The position numbers were made by a program, and so were the translations under genes. Under the pieces are notes generated by a model. It did not search any database. It saw only the letters and a program-made list of their open reading frames with translations, and was not told the origin of the DNA. Below are positions 20,684 through 28,996 of a stretch of DNA of 59,658 nt, one piece after another. Position 1 is the first letter of the stretch, and every line of letters starts with the position of its first letter. This DNA comes from Paracoccaceae bacterium (GTDB lineage: Bacteria > Pseudomonadota > Alphaproteobacteria > Rhodobacterales > Rhodobacteraceae), in the NCBI GenBank assembly GCA_003567315.1, contig PWZT01000056.1:1-59658 (forward strand), read 5' to 3'.

Positions 20684-21976
20684 ATGCACGATATCCGCGC
20701 GATCCGCGAGAACCCTGCCGCTTTCGATGCCGCGCTTGCCCGGCGTGGGCTTGCGCCGCAATCCGAGGCAATACTGGCGGTCGATCAGGCGCGGCGCGCG
20801 GCGATTTCGCAAGTGGAGAGCGCGAAGGCTGCGCAGAACGCGGCCTCGAAAGAGGTTGGCGCTGCGAAAGCGCGCGGGGATGAGGCCGAATTCGCCCGGC
20901 TGCGCGCGCTGGTGGCCGAGAAAAAGGCCGAGATCGCGCGGCTGGAAGAGGAGGCGCGGGGGGGCGATGCGCAGCTCACCGGCCTGCTCGAAGAGTTGCC
21001 CAACACCCCGCTTGCAGAGGTGCCGGAGGGCGCTGATGAAAGCGACAATGTCGAGATCAAGCGCTGGGGCGAGCCGCGCGCGTTTGATTTCACACCGCGC
21101 GAGCATTACGCGATCGAGGGCGTGGCGCCGGGCATGGATTTCGAACTTGCCGCGAAGCTCGCAGGGTCGCGCTTTGTCGTGCTGCGTGGCGCTATTGCGC
21201 GGCTGCATCGGGCGCTGGCGCAATTCATGACCGATCTGCATGTCGAGGAACACGGGCTGACCGAGGTCAACAGCCCGGTGCTGGTGCGCGATGCAGCGAT
21301 GTATGGCACGGGTCAGTTGCCGAAATTCGCCGAGGACAGCTATCAGACCACGAATGGCTGGTGGCTGATCCCGACCTCGGAAGTGACGCTGACCAATTTC
21401 GCGGCGGGCGAGATACTGGAGGGCGCGCGCCTGCCGCTGCGGTTTTGTGCGCATACGCTGTGCTTCCGCTCCGAGGCGGGCAGTGCGGGCAAGGACACGA
21501 CCGGCATGCTGCGCCAGCACCAGTTCGAGAAGGTCGAGATGGTCTCGATCACGCGGCCCGAGGACAGCCTCGCCGAACACGCGCGCATGACGCGCTGCGC
21601 CGAGACTGTGCTGGAGCGGCTGGGGCTGCCCTACCGGACCATCGTGCTGTGCACGGGCGATATGGGCTTCGGCGCGCAGAAGACGCATGACATCGAGGTC
21701 TGGCTGCCGGGGCAGGGGGCGTATCGCGAGATCTCGTCGGTTTCGACCTGCGGCGATTTTCAGGCGCGGCGGATGAATGCGCGGTACCGGGCCGAGGCGG
21801 GGGGCAAGCCCGCATTCCTGCACACGCTGAATGGCTCGGGCGTGGCTGTCGGGCGGTGCCTGATCGCGGTGCTGGAGAACGGCCAGCGCGCCGATGGCGG
21901 GGTCGATCTGCCCGAGGCGCTGCACCCTTACCTGCGCGGGCGCAGCCAGATCACGCCGGAGGGGGCGCTCGCGTAA
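20684..21976 (+). CDS. serS: Seryl-tRNA synthetase
   Basis: Charges tRNA-Ser. The 430 residues from [20 protein letters not shown] equal the E. coli length. The N-terminal coiled-coil arm (about 27-100) reaches the tRNA long variable arm. Class II motif 2 is seen in [20 protein letters not shown] with HQFEKVEMV, and motif 3 in [17 protein letters not shown]. Translation upstream of 20684 is not family-like, so the inner ATG is used. The gene stands alone, divergent from ppx. Confidence 0.97.
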   Translation: MHDIRAIRENPAAFDAALARRGLAPQSEAILAVDQARRAAISQVESAKAAQNAASKEVGAAKARGDEAEFARLRALVAEKKAEIARLEEEARGGDAQLTGLLEELPNTPLAEVPEGADESDNVEIKRWGEPRAFDFTPREHYAIEGVAPGMDFELAAKLAGSRFVVLRGAIARLHRALAQFMTDLHVEEHGLTEVNSPVLVRDAAMYGTGQLPKFAEDSYQTTNGWWLIPTSEVTLTNFAAGEILEGARLPLRFCAHTLCFRSEAGSAGKDTTGMLRQHQFEKVEMVSITRPEDSLAEHARMTRCAETVLERLGLPYRTIVLCTGDMGFGAQKTHDIEVWLPGQGAYREISSVSTCGDFQARRMNARYRAEAGGKPAFLHTLNGSGVAVGRCLIAVLENGQRADGGVDLPEALHPYLRGRSQITPEGALA

Positions 21977-22205
21977 GCGCGCGGCATCGCGGTGCTTGAC
22001 GGCTGACATCGGGGAGCACGGCTCTGGCGCGCGCCGCGATCGAGCGCGGGTATGCCCGCGGAAAACTGCGACCTGCAATGCGGAGCGGGGGCTTTCTGTG
22101 GCATGCAGGACACTATACGACGCGTTTGCCAAACAATGCTGCGTCTGTGCCCGATTGTTGCCTTTTTTCCCTGTTCTGATGGGGCATTGAAAAAAGGAGG
22201 CGAGC

Positions 22206-22361
22206 ATGCGTCCGATTCCAAAAGACGGGACAGACCTGAGATATCTTCATCACCGCCCCGGCGTTGTCCGGCTTGCGAAGCTGATCGCGGGTCCAGCCGG
22301 GGCACGCAAGCTGCGACACCGGGCACTGCCGATACGGTTTCACGACTGGGCCTTGCTCTGA
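22206..22361 (+). CDS. Possible small basic protein of 51 residues
   Basis: An ORF with one of the strongest ribosome sites in the window: AAAAAGGAGG ends five bases before its ATG. It reads MRPIPKDGTDLRYLHHRPGV, then basic sequence ending FHDWALL, net charge clearly positive, no signal peptide and no membrane helix. It sits alone in the 530-bp gap between serS and the TfoX-C gene. I recognise no family. The Shine-Dalgarno is the main support; the remainder of this gap (21977-22190 and 22362-22500) shows no other gene. Confidence 0.5.
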   Translation: MRPIPKDGTDLRYLHHRPGVVRLAKLIAGPAGARKLRHRALPIRFHDWALL

Positions 22362-22506
22362 GCCGGGCAGGCCGCCGTGATGAGCCGTTTCTTGCCGATC
22401 CGGGCGCAGCGGCGCTGAGCCCGCGATAAAACGGCTAGGCTTGCGCGCGCGCAGTCAGTAGCACTGAAGGGCCTGACCGGATCAGGCGGTCCAAACCGTG
22501 CCGCGC

Positions 22507-22851
22507 ATGTCCAGCCCGATCTCGAGCATTCGCAATCTTGGCCCCGCCATGGAAGCCGCCTGCGCCGACGCGGGCATCACCAGCGCCGAGGAGCTGCGCG
22601 CGCTCGGGACCGATGCGGCTTATGCGCGGCTGCTGCGCGCGGGGCACAAGCCGCATTTCATCGGCTATTATGTGCTCGAGATGGGGCTGCAGGGGCGGCC
22701 CTGGAATGATTGCAAGGGCGCCGAAAAAGCCCGGCTGCGCGCGCGCTTCGACCGGCTGAAGGCCGAGAACATCCCTCAAACCAATGCACTGGACGCCGCG
22801 CTCGATGAAATCGGCGTGGTGCCTGTCGATCGAAAGGTCTCTACCCGATGA
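22507..22851 (+). CDS. TfoX/Sxy C-terminal domain protein
   Basis: A 114-residue protein almost wholly made of the TfoX C-terminal helix-hairpin-helix-like domain: ISSIRNLGPAMEAACADAGI, ELRALGTDAAYARLLRAGHK and later FIGYYVLEMGLQGRPWND. In gammaproteobacteria TfoX/Sxy activates competence genes; stand-alone C-terminal versions in alphaproteobacteria have no proven role. ATG 22507 is preferred over GTG 22498. Its stop overlaps the start of the transglycosylase (ATGA), so the two are co-translated. Confidence 0.85.
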   Translation: MSSPISSIRNLGPAMEAACADAGITSAEELRALGTDAAYARLLRAGHKPHFIGYYVLEMGLQGRPWNDCKGAEKARLRARFDRLKAENIPQTNALDAALDEIGVVPVDRKVSTR

Positions 22852-23363
22852 TTCGCTCAATCCTGCTGTGCTGCGCTGCCCTCCTGCTTTTTGCCTGCGG
22901 CAGGGCGGAGCCTGATGCGACGCGCGCCGCTCCGGTGCCGTCCGCGCTCTACCCTGGTGAAACGCCGCAGATGCGCAGGCTGGTGCAGCGATATGCAGAC
23001 AAGCATGGCCTGCCCGAGAAGCTCCTGCACCGCGTGATCCAGCGTGAGAGCGATTACCGGCCACATGCGCGCAACGGGCCCTATTGGGGGCTGATGCAGA
23101 TCCTGCCGCAGACCGCGCGGCAGATGGGGTTTCGCGGTAGCCCGGAAGACCTGCTCGACGCGGAAACCAACCTGACCTATGCCGGGCGCTATCTGCGCGG
23201 GGCATGGCTGGTCGCGGATGGCGATATCGACCGCGCCGTGATGTGGTATGCGCGCGGTTATTACTATGAGGCGCGCGACCGCTGCATGCTGGTGAAAACC
23301 GGCCTGCGGCAGCGTGAGGTGCGCCGCGATTGCCCGCAGCGGCAGCAGGAGAGCGCGAGCTAG
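22848..23363 (+). CDS. Lytic transglycosylase (SLT domain) lipoprotein
   Basis: A 171-residue envelope enzyme that cleaves peptidoglycan glycan strands. The N-terminus MIRSILLCCAALLLFACGRA has a lipobox (LFAC) with lipidation at Cys17. The SLT domain follows: catalytic Glu in RVIQRESDYRPHA, then NGPYWGLMQILPQTARQMGF and NLTYAGRYLRGAW. It is short for the family and carries little beyond the catalytic core. Translation is coupled to the TfoX-C gene. Confidence 0.92.
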   Translation: MIRSILLCCAALLLFACGRAEPDATRAAPVPSALYPGETPQMRRLVQRYADKHGLPEKLLHRVIQRESDYRPHARNGPYWGLMQILPQTARQMGFRGSPEDLLDAETNLTYAGRYLRGAWLVADGDIDRAVMWYARGYYYEARDRCMLVKTGLRQREVRRDCPQRQQESAS

Positions 23364-23453
23364 AGCGCTTTTCGATCAAGTTGACGCGTTTGCGCATAAA
23401 GGGTGGGGCCGCGCGTCGTCTGGAGTGCGTGTGCCCGTTGTTTTCAGAGAAGC

Positions 23454-23502
23454 GCGCCTGACGGCGCGCTGCCTTCGGCGAGAGTATTTTGGGCAAGATG
23501 AA
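23454..23502. repeat. GC hairpin plus dispersed motif, copy B (minus)
   Basis: The arms gcgcgcc/ggcgcgc at 23454-23471 form a hairpin with a four-base loop. Next to it, 23471-23502 read on the minus strand begins TTCATCTTGCCCAAAATACT, the dispersed motif of 17155-17182. The gap 23364-23788 holds nothing else I can support; the ORFs across it have no family features. Confidence 0.55.
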
Positions 23503-23788
23503 TGCAGAGCGCGCAGACGGGTATCGGGTGACGCAGGCTGATAGGGAACGGGTGCGGAAATCCAAAGCCGACCAACGGTTCGGAAAGGCGAAAATGTGGT
23601 CAGGCGGCCGTTTGGTTGGCGGCGGGACCTGCGCGGCAAGCGTGATGTCGCAACGGATTCAAATGAGCGTGGTTTCCCGTGACTGCTGGAGAGGGCGAGA
23701 TCGAATGCGGCACAACTGCCTGGGGCAAATCTTGCCGCGCGTGCGCATCTGCCTCGCAACGCGGGCGCGGCTCTGCTAGCACAGGCGC

Positions 23789-24682
23789 ATGTCGATCCTA
23801 CCCGGTGCCCGAATTGCCCTCAATGCGCGCGAAACGCCGCTTGCCATCGCCACGATCTGTGCGGGCGTGGCCTTTCTGGTGACCAATGACGCGATCGCCA
23901 AGCTGTTGACCGATCGCTACACCCCTATCCAGATCGTGTTTCTGCGCAATCTGATCGCTGTGCCGATCATCGCTGCGGTGATTCTGGCGGTCTTCGGCAC
24001 TGCTGATCTGCGCACGCGCCATCTGTCGCTGCATGCGATGCGCGGCGCGCTTATGACGGTGGGGGCCTGGTGCTACTTCACGGCGCTGATCTACCTGCCA
24101 CTGGCGGAGGCGACCGCGCTGGTGTTTTCGGCGCCGATCTTCATCACGGCGCTTTCGGTGCCGCTCCTGGGTGAGCATGTCGGCTGGCGGCGGTGGGGGG
24201 CTGTGCTGCTCGGCTTCATCGGTGTGCTTGTGATCGTGCGCCCCGGCAGTGCCGCGTTTCAACTCGCAGCACTTCTGCCGGTGGGGACGGCGCTGTGCTA
24301 TGCGCTGTTCATGATCAGCGCGCGCTGGATCAATCGCGCCGAGCGACTCTGGACCATGATGCTTTTCGCGATGCTGTTCCCGATGATCTATGCCGCCCCT
24401 GTTGCGCTTGCGAATTGGGTGCCAGTGCAGGGGAGTGACCTGCTGCTGTTTGTCGGGCTTGCCATTTGCGGCAGTCTCGGGCTTGCGCTGATCGGGCAGG
24501 CCTTTCGCATGGCCCCGGCGGCCATCGTGGCCCCGTTCGATTACACCGCGCTGATCTGGGCCACGGGGCTTGGCTGGCTGATCTGGGGGGATGTGCCGAT
24601 GCTCTGGACGATTCTGGGTGCGGCGATCATCGTGGCGAGTGGGATCATCATCATCCTGCGCGAGGCCGGGCATACAAGGTGA
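23789..24682 (+). CDS. EamA/DMT-family transporter
   Basis: A 297-residue inner-membrane protein of the drug/metabolite transporter superfamily, with two EamA repeats and about ten helices (for example TICAGVAFLVTNDAIAKLL, FTALIYLPLAEATALVFSAP and WATGLGWLIWGDVPMLWTIL). Members export metabolites such as amino acids or nucleosides, or import S-adenosylmethionine; the substrate is not predictable here. It is isolated from its neighbours. Confidence 0.9.
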   Translation: MSILPGARIALNARETPLAIATICAGVAFLVTNDAIAKLLTDRYTPIQIVFLRNLIAVPIIAAVILAVFGTADLRTRHLSLHAMRGALMTVGAWCYFTALIYLPLAEATALVFSAPIFITALSVPLLGEHVGWRRWGAVLLGFIGVLVIVRPGSAAFQLAALLPVGTALCYALFMISARWINRAERLWTMMLFAMLFPMIYAAPVALANWVPVQGSDLLLFVGLAICGSLGLALIGQAFRMAPAAIVAPFDYTALIWATGLGWLIWGDVPMLWTILGAAIIVASGIIIILREAGHTR

Positions 24683-24758
24683 GTGCGGCCGCGTCCGATC
24701 TGCTGCAGGGATCAGATTGCGGATGTGGGTGGGCGCGCGATCTGCTACAGCGTGCGCC

Positions 24759-25139
24759 ATGTTGCGTCTTTTCGACTTTCTGGGCCGGTCCACGGCCATA
24801 AGGGCGCTTGATGATGCGCTCAGGGCAGCGGGATTGCATCCGCTGCTTGTGCCCGAGCCCGTCAAGCTGACCGTGATCCAGCTTGCCAGGAAACATGCCG
24901 CAGCAGGCGCGCAGGCGGCGGCTTTCGCGGATGCAGCGCACCTTCTGGCCTATTGCATTTTCGGGCATGAACAATTCGCCGAGAGTCATGGTGCTCTGGC
25001 CGCGGATCATGCGGAGCATCGTCTGGAAGCCGCGCTCGAGGATGGCGACACTCTCGATGCGAAGCTGATCCTGCTGGCCTTCCATGCCGAATTGCTCTCC
25101 CCCGAGATCGCGGACCGAATCGAGCTCGACGAATCCTGA
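24759..25139 (+). CDS. Conserved-looking protein of unknown function, 126 residues
   Basis: Starts at the ATG in cgccATGttgcgt (MLRLFDFLGRSTAIRALDDA); the in-frame codons upstream are shadow of the transporter gene end. The protein is helical, soluble, and rich in Ala, Leu and His, with no motif I recognise. It has no signal peptide. It begins 77 bp after the EamA gene and may be transcribed with it. Codon use matches neighbours, supporting a real gene. Confidence 0.65.
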   Translation: MLRLFDFLGRSTAIRALDDALRAAGLHPLLVPEPVKLTVIQLARKHAAAGAQAAAFADAAHLLAYCIFGHEQFAESHGALAADHAEHRLEAALEDGDTLDAKLILLAFHAELLSPEIADRIELDES

Positions 25140-25272
25140 GCTTGCAAGCGGGTTGGCGCGCAGGATCATGGGCATGTTGCGGTGATGCGCGGATCGGGGA
25201 ATACATTGCGATGCGCGACGTGGCCCCCGCTGCGCAGCGCTTGTGGCGGGCGACGATTTCGCTGGAGATGTC

Positions 25273-25348
25273 TGGTGGGCCGGGAGGGACTCGAACCCCC
25301 GACATTTCCGGTGTAAACGGAATGCTCTACCAACTGAGCTACCGGCCC
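25273..25348 (-). tRNA. tRNA-Val (anticodon UAC)
   Basis: On the minus strand the 76-nt gene begins GGGCCGGTAGCTCAGTTGGT, has anticodon loop TTTACAC (TAC, reads GUA/GUG), the T-loop block GGTTCGAGTCC, and an encoded CCA at its 3' end. All four arms pair normally. Confidence 0.97.
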
Positions 25349-25658
25349 TGTCATCTCCGCGGCTGCATAAGCCCCGTGACGCGATGCTTCGACCCTTGCC
25401 AAGAGCGCCACATGCGCGATGCGCGGCCTTGAGGATGAGTCGTCTCGCCTCCGCTTGACGCGTTACCCAGTTTTGCCGGGCAGTTCAACACTGGAAGTGA
25501 CCGCACCGAGGGTCGGCGCGCCACCACCCGCCTACGCAGCCAGGCCCGCATATCGCGCGATATGCCATTGGCCGAGCGGGAAAAGGCGCGAAATCCGCGA
25601 CTGGGCGCGCAACATTGCAACAGTTTGCCTATGAAAGCCCATTTACCGAGGTTCTGGC

Positions 25659-25687
25659 TTGCAAATCGCGCCGTTCGTGATCTATGA
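25659..25687 (+). promoter_or_regulatory. Candidate promoter of the small exported protein gene
   Basis: TTGCAA (25659-25664) and CTATGA (25682-25687) are 17 bp apart, giving a leader of about 62 nt to ATG 25757. The gap from the tRNA to here (25349-25658) has no gene that I can support. Confidence 0.4.
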
Positions 25688-25756
25688 AGGCGGGGAGCTA
25701 AGGAGTGGCAGTCATTGCGCAGTCCGCTCAAAGGCAGGAACAGAAAGGAAATGTCT

Positions 25757-25993
25757 ATGAAAAAGATTGCTATGGTAACGGCGCTCTGCTTCGCAGGGAC
25801 CTCCGCATTCGCTGGTGCAATGGGCGGCAAGATGGCTGACCCCGTTGTGGAAGAGCCGGTAATGGTGCCCGAAGCGCCGGTCGCAGGCAAGTTTGACGGT
25901 GGTGCCGGGCTGGTCGTGGGCGGTCTTGCCCTGGCTGCTCTGGCAGTGGCAGTGGCAAGCGGGTCGTCCTCGACCGCGACGACCACCGAATGA
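25757..25993 (+). CDS. Small exported protein, Gly/Ala/Ser-rich, unknown function
   Basis: A 78-residue protein starting MKKIAMVTALCFAGTSAFAG, a clean signal peptide cleaved after AFA. The mature part has a short Pro/Val/Glu segment (DPVVEEPVMVPEAPVAG), then a hydrophobic stretch (GAGLVVGGLALAALAVAVAS) and a Ser/Thr tail. AAGGA is placed for ATG 25757 rather than the ATG six bases earlier. It has its own promoter candidate and a very strong terminator, which suggests high expression as a single gene. Similar small proteins are common in Rhodobacteraceae; their role is unknown. Confidence 0.78.
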   Translation: MKKIAMVTALCFAGTSAFAGAMGGKMADPVVEEPVMVPEAPVAGKFDGGAGLVVGGLALAALAVAVASGSSSTATTTE

Positions 25994-26034
25994 TACCGGT
26001 CTCGGTTGGTTGATTCCAACCTTGCCCAGAGAAT

Positions 26035-26072
26035 AAAACCACCCGTATCCGGGTGGTTTTTTCTTTTTCTGC
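26035..26072 (+). terminator. Strong Rho-independent terminator
   Basis: An 11-bp perfect stem (aaaaccacccg and cgggtggtttt, loop tatc) is followed by TTTTTTCTTTTTCT counting from the stem end. The A-run on the left makes it able to end lldD transcription from the other side as well. Confidence 0.93.
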
Positions 26073-26136
26073 AAGAAATTGAGGGACGAGGTGACGTGCC
26101 GTGTTCCGGCTTGGTCCCGCGTTACGCGCCAAACGC

Positions 26137-27306
26137 TCAGAGCAGCACGGTCGGATCGCCAAAGCCCTGCGGGACATAGAGGTTATGCGGCCCGAGATCA
26201 GCGACATCCGTCTCGCCACAGAGCGCCATGGTCACATCCAGTTCCTTGTGGATGATCTCCAGCGCCTTGGTGACGCCCGCCTCGCCCATCGCGCCCAGCC
26301 CATAGGTGAAAGCACGCCCGATATAGACGCCCTTGGCCCCCAGCGCGAGCGCCTTGAGGACGTCCTGTCCTGACCGGATGCCGCTGTCGAGATGGATTTC
26401 GACGCGGTCGCCCACGGCCTCGACAATCGAGGGCAGCATGCGGATGGAGCTGACAGCGCCGTCAAGCTGGCGCCCGCCGTGATTCGACACCACGATGGCG
26501 TCGGCGCCGATATCGGCGGCGCGGCGCGCATCTTCGGGCTCCATGATGCCCTTGACGATCATCTTGCCGCCCCACCACTCCTTGAACTGCGCGATGCGGT
26601 TCCAGTCCAGCGCGGGGTCGAAGGCCTCGGCCGTCCAGGCCGAGAGCGAGCCGGGATCGGTCACGCCCTTGGCATGGCCTACCACATTGCGGAAAGTGCG
26701 CCGATGCGTGCCCATCATCTCCAGCCCCCAGGGCACCTTGGTCATCAGGTTGAGAATGGATTTCAGCGTCAGCTTGGGCGGTGCCGACAGCCCGTTCTTG
26801 AGGTCCTTGTGCCGCTGGCCCAGCACTTGCAAATCGACCGTGACCACGATGGCCGAGCATCCTGCCTCCTTGGCGCGCTCGAACAGGCGGCGCATGAAAT
26901 CATCGTCTTTCAGCGTGTAGACCTGAAACCAGAAAGGTTTTTTCGTATGCTTCGCGACATCCTCGATCGAGCAGATCGAGAGGGTGGAGAGGCAGAAGGG
27001 CACGCCGAATTTCTCGGCGGCGCGGGCTGCCTTGATCTCGCCATCGGCCGATTGCATGCCTGTGAGCCCGACCGGGGCGAGCCCGACCGGCATGGTCACA
27101 TCCTCGCCGATCATCTTCGCACGGGTGCTGCGCCCGGTCATATCAACGGCAACCCGTTGCTTGAGACGGATATGGGAAAAATCGGAGGTGTTCTCGCGGA
27201 AGGTCTGCTCGGTCCAGCTCCCCGATTCGGCATAGTCATAAAACATGCGCGGCGTGCGCCGCTCGTAGATACGGCGCAGATCTTCGATATTCGTGATCAC
27301 CGGCAT
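26137..27306 (-). CDS. lldD: FMN-dependent L-lactate dehydrogenase / alpha-hydroxy-acid oxidase
   Basis: Oxidises L-lactate (or a related 2-hydroxy acid) to the keto acid and passes electrons to the respiratory chain at the inner membrane. The 389 residues from MPVITNIEDLRRIYERRTPR show the TIM-barrel FMN family. The active-site block IVVSNHGGRQLDGAVS has the catalytic His, and GVYIGRAFTYGLGAMGEAGV binds FMN phosphate. GGGGGAGA precedes the ATG at 27306. A divergent GntR/FCD regulator and an operator-like repeat upstream point to lactate control of expression. Confidence 0.92.
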   Translation of the reverse strand: MPVITNIEDLRRIYERRTPRMFYDYAESGSWTEQTFRENTSDFSHIRLKQRVAVDMTGRSTRAKMIGEDVTMPVGLAPVGLTGMQSADGEIKAARAAEKFGVPFCLSTLSICSIEDVAKHTKKPFWFQVYTLKDDDFMRRLFERAKEAGCSAIVVTVDLQVLGQRHKDLKNGLSAPPKLTLKSILNLMTKVPWGLEMMGTHRRTFRNVVGHAKGVTDPGSLSAWTAEAFDPALDWNRIAQFKEWWGGKMIVKGIMEPEDARRAADIGADAIVVSNHGGRQLDGAVSSIRMLPSIVEAVGDRVEIHLDSGIRSGQDVLKALALGAKGVYIGRAFTYGLGAMGEAGVTKALEIIHKELDVTMALCGETDVADLGPHNLYVPQGFGDPTVLL

Positions 27307-27325
27307 GGAATGTCTCCCCCTTGAA

Positions 27326-27346
27326 TTGGTCAAAATTGTTTACCAA
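27326..27346. promoter_or_regulatory. Operator-like inverted repeat upstream of lldD
   Basis: Arms TTGGT (27326-27330) and ACCAA (27342-27346) flank an AT-rich centre caaaattgttt, forming a 21-bp imperfect palindrome 19 bp upstream of the lldD start. FadR-subfamily GntR proteins bind sites of this kind (TNGTNNNACNA core), so the divergent regulator is the likely ligand. Confidence 0.45.
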
Positions 27347-27409
27347 GCGCGCAGGCATCGCGCAAGCGTCAGCCCGCGTTCTCGCGCGTCGGTGCGGATG
27401 TCAGGGCGA

Positions 27410-27438
27410 TTGACGGCTCTGTGGATTTGTGATCACAT
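27410..27438 (+). promoter_or_regulatory. Candidate promoter and operator of the GntR gene (possibly leaderless)
   Basis: TTGACG (27410-27415) is followed after 17 bp by TCACAT (27433-27438), which would place the transcript start at the A of ATG 27445. The 10-bp palindrome TGTGATCACA (27428-27437) overlaps the -10 region and could be an autoregulatory site. The -10 match is poor, so this is tentative. Confidence 0.35.
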
Positions 27439-27444
27439 TTGTCC

Positions 27445-28101
27445 ATGAACGAAGCGCAGACACGCCAGGCCACGCTTGCCAATCCGCCCGCGCATGACCG
27501 TGTGTATCGCGGCATGCGGCTCCAGATCATGCATGGCGAGTTGCTGCCCGGTCAGGCGCTGACGCTGCGCGGGATCGGCAAGCAATTCGGTGTGTCGATG
27601 ACCCCGGCGCGCGAGGCGCTGCGCCGCCTCACGGCCGAGGGGGCGCTGACCTTGTCGGCCTCGGGGCGCGTGGCGACGCCTGAATTGAGCAATGACCGCA
27701 TCGAGGAGTTGGCGCAGATCCGCGCGCTGCTCGAACCCGAACTGGCCAGCCGGGCGTTGCGGCGCGCCCATCTCGCGCTGATCGACCGGATGGAGAGCAT
27801 CAACGAGGCCAATGCCCGCGCGATCCGCTTGCAGAACCCGGTGGAATATATCCGCACCAATCTGGAGTTCCATCGCACGCTCTATCTGCGCGCGCAGAGC
27901 CCGGCGATATTGGGGTTGCTGGAAACTGTCTGGCTGCAACTCGGCCCGACCATGCGCGCGCTCTACACACGCCTGCGCCGGACCACGGCACCGCCGCATC
28001 ACCGGCTCATTCTCGAAGCGCTGCGCGCGGGCGATGACGCCGCGCTGCGGCTTGCTTTGCGCACGGATGTGACGCAGGGCTTGCGGCATTTGCAGGGGTG
28101 A
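27445..28101 (+). CDS. GntR-family regulator with FCD domain (FadR/LldR type)
   Basis: A 218-residue DNA-binding protein: winged helix at about 20-85 (LTLRGIGKQFGVSMTPAREA, LRRLTAEGALTLSASGRV) and an all-helical FCD ligand domain (about 95-215, with the metal-binding-type residues in TNLEFHRTLYLRA and PPHHRLILEAL). FCD regulators sense small carboxylates and many repress lactate genes. Being divergent from lldD with a palindrome between, it most likely controls lldD. No Shine-Dalgarno precedes the ATG. Confidence 0.88.
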   Translation: MNEAQTRQATLANPPAHDRVYRGMRLQIMHGELLPGQALTLRGIGKQFGVSMTPAREALRRLTAEGALTLSASGRVATPELSNDRIEELAQIRALLEPELASRALRRAHLALIDRMESINEANARAIRLQNPVEYIRTNLEFHRTLYLRAQSPAILGLLETVWLQLGPTMRALYTRLRRTTAPPHHRLILEALRAGDDAALRLALRTDVTQGLRHLQG

Positions 28102-28156
28102 TAGATGCGCGGGCGCTCGGCGCGACTTTTCAGGGCTATGGACCTTGCCGGAAATT

Positions 28157-28227
28157 GCGCCCTCGGGCCGCACCCTCCCACCCGGCCCTGTACGCCCCGA
28201 GGGCGCAGCCCGCGCTGGTGCGCGGGC
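28157..28227. repeat. Copy 2 of the hairpin/G-quadruplex element
   Basis: Stem 1 pairs 28157-28167 (gcgccctcggg) with 28196-28206, identical to the copy at 7393. Its loop reads GGG-CC-GGG-T-GGG-A-GGG on the minus strand (28188-28173). Stem 2 pairs gcccgcgc with gcgcgggc (28208-28227). It lies between the convergent GntR and lolD genes, the same context as copy 1. A run of T is absent here. Confidence 0.75.
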
Positions 28228-28312
28228 GGGCGACACCGGATCGGGGCTCAAGATGATCGCGCGAATGCTGCGTGGGGCCCACGGGTGACGGGACCCAACT
28301 TGCCCCACAGCG

Positions 28313-28996
28313 TCAGGCGGCGCGGATTTCGCCATCCTGCAGATGCACGATCCGGTCCATGCGGCGCGCGAGCGCCAGATTATGCGTCGCGATCAGCGCC
28401 GAGAGCCCGGTTTCGCGCACCAGCGTCATGAGCGCGGCAAAGACCTGATCCGAGGTCGCGGGGTCCAGATTGCCGGTCGGTTCATCCGCCAGCAGCAGCG
28501 AGGGCGCATTGGCGAGCGCGCGGCAGAAGGCCACGCGCTGCTGCTCGCCACCCGAAAGCGCGGCAGGCCGGTGATCGGCACGCGGGGCAACGCCCACGCG
28601 CTCTAGCAGATCGCGCGCCCGCTCTTCGGCCATGCGGGGCGCCACGGCATTGGCGAGTTGCGGCAGCACCACATTCTCGAGCGCGCTGAACTCGGGCAGC
28701 AGATGGTGGAACTGATAGACAAAGCCGATCTGCCCGCGCCGCGCCGCTGTCCGGGTGCGGTCGCCCAGACGGGTCATGTCGGCATCATCGATCATCACTG
28801 AGCCCGTGTCGGGGGTGTCGAGCAGGCCCGCGATATGCAGGAGCGTCGATTTGCCTGCGCCGGAAGGGGCGACCAGAGCGACGACTTCGCCGCGCGCGAC
28901 CTGGAGCGAGGCGTCGCGCAGCACCTGCACCTCATTGCGCTTGCCCGCATTGTAGGTCTTGCAGATATCCGTGAGCACGAGGGCGGTGTCATTCAT
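28313..28996 (-). CDS. lolD: Lipoprotein-releasing ABC transporter ATPase LolD
   Basis: ATPase that powers release of outer-membrane lipoproteins from the inner membrane to LolA. The 227 residues include Walker [12 protein letters not shown], the signature [20 protein letters not shown], Walker [13 protein letters not shown] and the switch His in ATHNLALA, with the LolD-typical stretch [13 protein letters not shown]. Its start overlaps the end of the permease gene by eight bases, so they are one operon transcribed on the minus strand. Confidence 0.94.
   Translation of the reverse strand: MNDTALVLTDICKTYNAGKRNEVQVLRDASLQVARGEVVALVAPSGAGKSTLLHIAGLLDTPDTGSVMIDDADMTRLGDRTRTAARRGQIGFVYQFHHLLPEFSALENVVLPQLANAVAPRMAEERARDLLERVGVAPRADHRPAALSGGEQQRVAFCRALANAPSLLLADEPTGNLDPATSDQVFAALMTLVRETGLSALIATHNLALARRMDRIVHLQDGEIRAA

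Noticed and set aside
23489-23779. 96-residue ORF in the gap before the EamA gene
   Set aside because: It starts inside the dispersed motif, has no Shine-Dalgarno, and its composition is not like neighbouring genes.
25351-26019. 222-residue minus ORF over the small exported protein
   Set aside because: It is antisense to a gene with clear signal peptide and terminator, and has no family motif.
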